Positions 13,623-15,626 of a DNA stretch of 15,626 nt are shown here, piece after piece. The stretch is taken from NCBI GenBank assembly GCA_019119745.1, contig DWWI01000096.1, positions 1 to 15,626 on the forward strand. The letters are read 5' to 3'. The stretch is from Candidatus Mediterraneibacter gallistercoris. Its GTDB lineage: Bacteria > Bacillota_A > Clostridia > Lachnospirales > Lachnospiraceae. Below the pieces are notes generated by a model. It saw only the letters and a list, made by a program, of their open reading frames with translations. It was not told the DNA's origin and did no database searches. A program made the position numbers and the translations under genes. Each line of letters begins with the position of its first letter. Positions within the stretch are counted from its first letter, which is position 1.

Positions 13623-15119
13623 ATGCCGGTTTTTGACTTTAACAATTCACCGCAGGATGGAAAAGATCCTGAATGTACCTATGAAATTTTTTATTCCAGT
13701 GAGTCGGAGACTTCCGCCGAACACCCTATTCTTGTCCTTGACAACAGCGCAGGGAAACTGAAACACCATTCCAGTGGTATGTTCATTAACCCGATCAGGC
13801 GGACTGCCTTTGAATTTAAAAGTGAAGAGGAGACTGTCAGCGCAGATATCCTGCAGATTGACGCCCGTTTTGTAAGCCTTTTGAAATGGCTGGGGGAAAA
13901 TCATATCAATGTGCGGCTTTCAGGAGCGCCCAGAGAGGACGGATACGCTGTGTACAAGATCCGCGAGATCGCGTTTGGCGGCGGGGTGAAACTTTCTGCC
14001 GAGGACGGTTTCCTGCAGTTTATGATCGAGCGTCTTCTGTCCAGTGACGCTCCGTCCGAAGAAATCCCGGATGAGGATGAGGAGGAGACCGGAGACAGCA
14101 TGAAGCTGACCAGTATCCAGAGTATTACAGACTTTATCACCTGTGCGGGAAGGACACTGCCGGATAATATCCGTCTGTGGGCGAGAAGAAATCTGGCGGT
14201 TGCGCGTTCCCACGAGGTATCCGCGGAAGAGCGCCGTCACGCGCAGAGAGCTTTGTCGATTATGATGAATATTCAATGGAAGGGCAATTACTTTGAAGCG
14301 ATCGACCCGGATGAGGCGCGCCGGATCCTTGACGAAGAACTTTACGGCATGGAGCAGGTGAAACAGAGGATCATCGAGACGATCATTCAGATCAACCGCA
14401 CACATACACTGCCGGCTTACGGTCTTCTGCTGATCGGACCGGCGGGAACAGGAAAATCGCAGATTGCCTATGCCGTGGCGCGCATTCTGAAGCTGCCGTG
14501 GACAACTCTCGATATGAGTTCCATCAATGATCCGGAGCAGCTTACCGGGAGTTCCAGGATTTATGCCAATGCGAAGCCGGGTATCATTATGGACGCATTC
14601 TCCATGGCAGGAGAATCTAATCTGGTATTTATCATCAACGAGCTTGATAAGGCGGCCTCGGGGAAAGGAAACGGCAATCCTGCGGACGTCCTGCTGACTC
14701 TGCTGGACAATCTTGGCTTTACCGACAATTATATTGAATGTATGATCCCGACGTCAGGCGTGTACCCGATCGCTACCGCTAACGACAAAGATCAGATCAG
14801 CGCGCCGCTCATGTCCAGGTTTGCCGTGATCGAGATTCCGGACTATACGCCGGAAGAGAAGAAGGTCATCTTCTCAAAATATGCGCTTCCGAAAGTGCTG
14901 AAGCGCATGGGTATGCATGAGGATGAGTGCGTGCTGACGCCGGACGGCCTTGACGCTGTTATCGAACTGCACAGAGACACGAGCGGAATACGTGATCTGG
15001 AGCAGGCGGCAGAACATATCGCAGCCAATGCGCTGTATCAGATAGAAGTGAATCATGTTGCGTCTGTATCATTTGACGCAGAGATGGTGAGGGAACTGCT
15101 CGGCGCGGGGCAGTCCTGA
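13623..15119 (+). CDS. Lon-related AAA+ ATPase without Lon protease domain
   Basis: This 498-residue cytoplasmic protein has two parts. Residues 1-220 match nothing I recognise and include an acidic stretch at 145-158. Residues 229-475 are an AAA+ module close to that of Lon: the lead-in ARRILDEELYGMEQVKQRI, Walker A GPAGTGKS (272-279), sensor 1 ATAND (384-388), Arg finger R399 in LMSRFAVIEIP, and sensor 2 SGIRDLE (454-460). The Walker B stretch reads VFIINELDKA, with Asn339 in place of the usual Asp; the catalytic Glu340 is kept. The protein stops about 38 residues after sensor 2, so the Ser-Lys protease domain is absent, and the N-terminal LON domain is also not visible. It could be an unfoldase, remodeller or regulatory ATPase. 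AAGGAG at 13611-13616 fixes the start. It stands alone between a divergent operon and a flavodoxin gene. Confidence 0.85.
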   Translation: MPVFDFNNSPQDGKDPECTYEIFYSSESETSAEHPILVLDNSAGKLKHHSSGMFINPIRRTAFEFKSEEETVSADILQIDARFVSLLKWLGENHINVRLSGAPREDGYAVYKIREIAFGGGVKLSAEDGFLQFMIERLLSSDAPSEEIPDEDEEETGDSMKLTSIQSITDFITCAGRTLPDNIRLWARRNLAVARSHEVSAEERRHAQRALSIMMNIQWKGNYFEAIDPDEARRILDEELYGMEQVKQRIIETIIQINRTHTLPAYGLLLIGPAGTGKSQIAYAVARILKLPWTTLDMSSINDPEQLTGSSRIYANAKPGIIMDAFSMAGESNLVFIINELDKAASGKGNGNPADVLLTLLDNLGFTDNYIECMIPTSGVYPIATANDKDQISAPLMSRFAVIEIPDYTPEEKKVIFSKYALPKVLKRMGMHEDECVLTPDGLDAVIELHRDTSGIRDLEQAAEHIAANALYQIEVNHVASVSFDAEMVRELLGAGQS

Positions 15120-15168
15120 TAAAAGAAAATATGCATTTCAGGCATAGGACGCTATACAATATAAATAT

Positions 15169-15197
15169 TTGCCGGCCGGCATATCCGGTGCTACACT
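15169..15197 (+). promoter_or_regulatory. promoter of the flavodoxin gene with overlapping palindrome
   Basis: TTGCCG at 15169-15174 and TACACT at 15192-15197 are separated by 17 bases, with TG at 15189-15190 as an extended -10. A perfect 12-bp palindrome, TGCCGGCCGGCA (15170-15181), covers the -35 and the start of the spacer, where a repressor or activator could bind. An AT-rich stretch with TATACAAT at 15153-15160 could be a second -10. No terminator for the AAA+ gene is visible between 15120 and 15168. Confidence 0.5.
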
Positions 15198-15262
15198 AAG
15201 GGAAAGGAAAGAAAAAGCCGGAAAACAGGCAAGTGTTTTATTGATACAGGAGGCGTGATATT

Positions 15263-15626
15263 ATGAGTAAGACATTAGTTGCATATTTTTCAGCAAGCGG
15301 TGTGACGGCGCGCGTGGCAAAGAATCTGGCCGGGGCGGCGGATGCGGATCTCTATGAGATCAGGCCGGCGGTTCCTTACACAAGCGCAGACCTGAACTGG
15401 ATGGATAAAAGCTCCCGCAGTTCGGTGGAGATGAAAGACAAATCATCCCGGCCGGAGCTGGCGGACACAGATGCGGATATTGCTTCGTATGACAGGATAT
15501 TCGTAGGATTTCCTATCTGGTGGTACACGGCACCTACGATCATCAATACATTTCTTGAAAGTTATGACTTTTCCGGAAAGACGATCATACTGTTTGCCAC
15601 ATCCGGAGGAAGCGGCCTTGGAAAGA
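15263..15626 (+). CDS. flavodoxin, 3' end beyond the window
   Basis: About 121 residues of a flavodoxin-type FMN protein are visible, an electron carrier of the cytoplasm. It begins [20 protein letters not shown], where SASGVT is the phosphate-binding loop for [23 protein letters not shown] supplies the aromatic residues that stack on the flavin, and FATSGGSG starts the next loop. The pattern [15 protein letters not shown] and the GFPIWW motif are usual in clostridial flavodoxins of the Flavodoxin_4 type. AGGAGG at 15248-15253 with a 9-base spacer sets the start. The gene runs off the right edge with no stop codon. Confidence 0.92.
   Translation, partial: MSKTLVAYFSASGVTARVAKNLAGAADADLYEIRPAVPYTSADLNWMDKSSRSSVEMKDKSSRPELADTDADIASYDRIFVGFPIWWYTAPTIINTFLESYDFSGKTIILFATSGGSGLGK

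Overview
The window (about 15.6 kb, moderate GC, strong AGGAGG-type ribosome binding sites, YesM/YesN two-component pair, Mgl-type sugar transporter, ECF sigma factor with an RsgI-like anti-sigma factor, flavodoxin) looks like a chromosomal piece of a Gram-positive anaerobe of the Clostridia, most likely Lachnospiraceae. The species cannot be named from the sequence. No tRNA, rRNA, CRISPR array or insertion sequence was seen.

Region 1 (1-4719, + strand) is a galactose/glucose-type ABC transporter: a binding lipoprotein, a double ATPase (MglA) and a permease (MglC), closed by a strong intrinsic terminator. A perfect 14-bp hairpin with a GAAA loop lies between the binding-protein and ATPase genes. 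The binding protein appears to be a circular permutation of the MglB fold: the part that is N-terminal in ordinary MglB is at its C-terminus, with nearly all sugar contacts kept. The permease carries an extra charged cytoplasmic N-terminal domain of about 220 residues.

Region 2 (4720-10341, + strand) is a sensing operon behind a good extended -10 promoter: an AraC-type response regulator (YesN), a YesM-type histidine kinase, a membrane-anchored RbsB-like binding protein, and a second, normally ordered MglB-like lipoprotein with a full set of glucose/galactose contacts. The first three genes overlap one another. The layout resembles the xylose-sensing XylFII-LytS-YesN system, so the likely model is that external sugar is detected by binding proteins docked to the kinase and that the regulator controls the transporter of region 1.

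Region 3 (10342-11777) holds a pyrimidine deoxynucleoside salvage pair, cdd and deoC, translationally coupled, followed by a gene-poor stretch with a tiny ORF and what looks like the left-over C-terminal sorting signal of a sortase substrate.

Region 4 (11778-13445, - strand) is a three-gene operon: a small secreted Cys/His-rich protein, an ECF sigma factor and a membrane anti-sigma factor with an RsgI-like extracellular domain and His-rich segments. It looks like an envelope or metal stress response.

Region 5 (13446-15626, + strand) has a divergent promoter region, a Lon-related AAA+ ATPase without the Lon protease domain, and the start of a flavodoxin gene cut by the window end.
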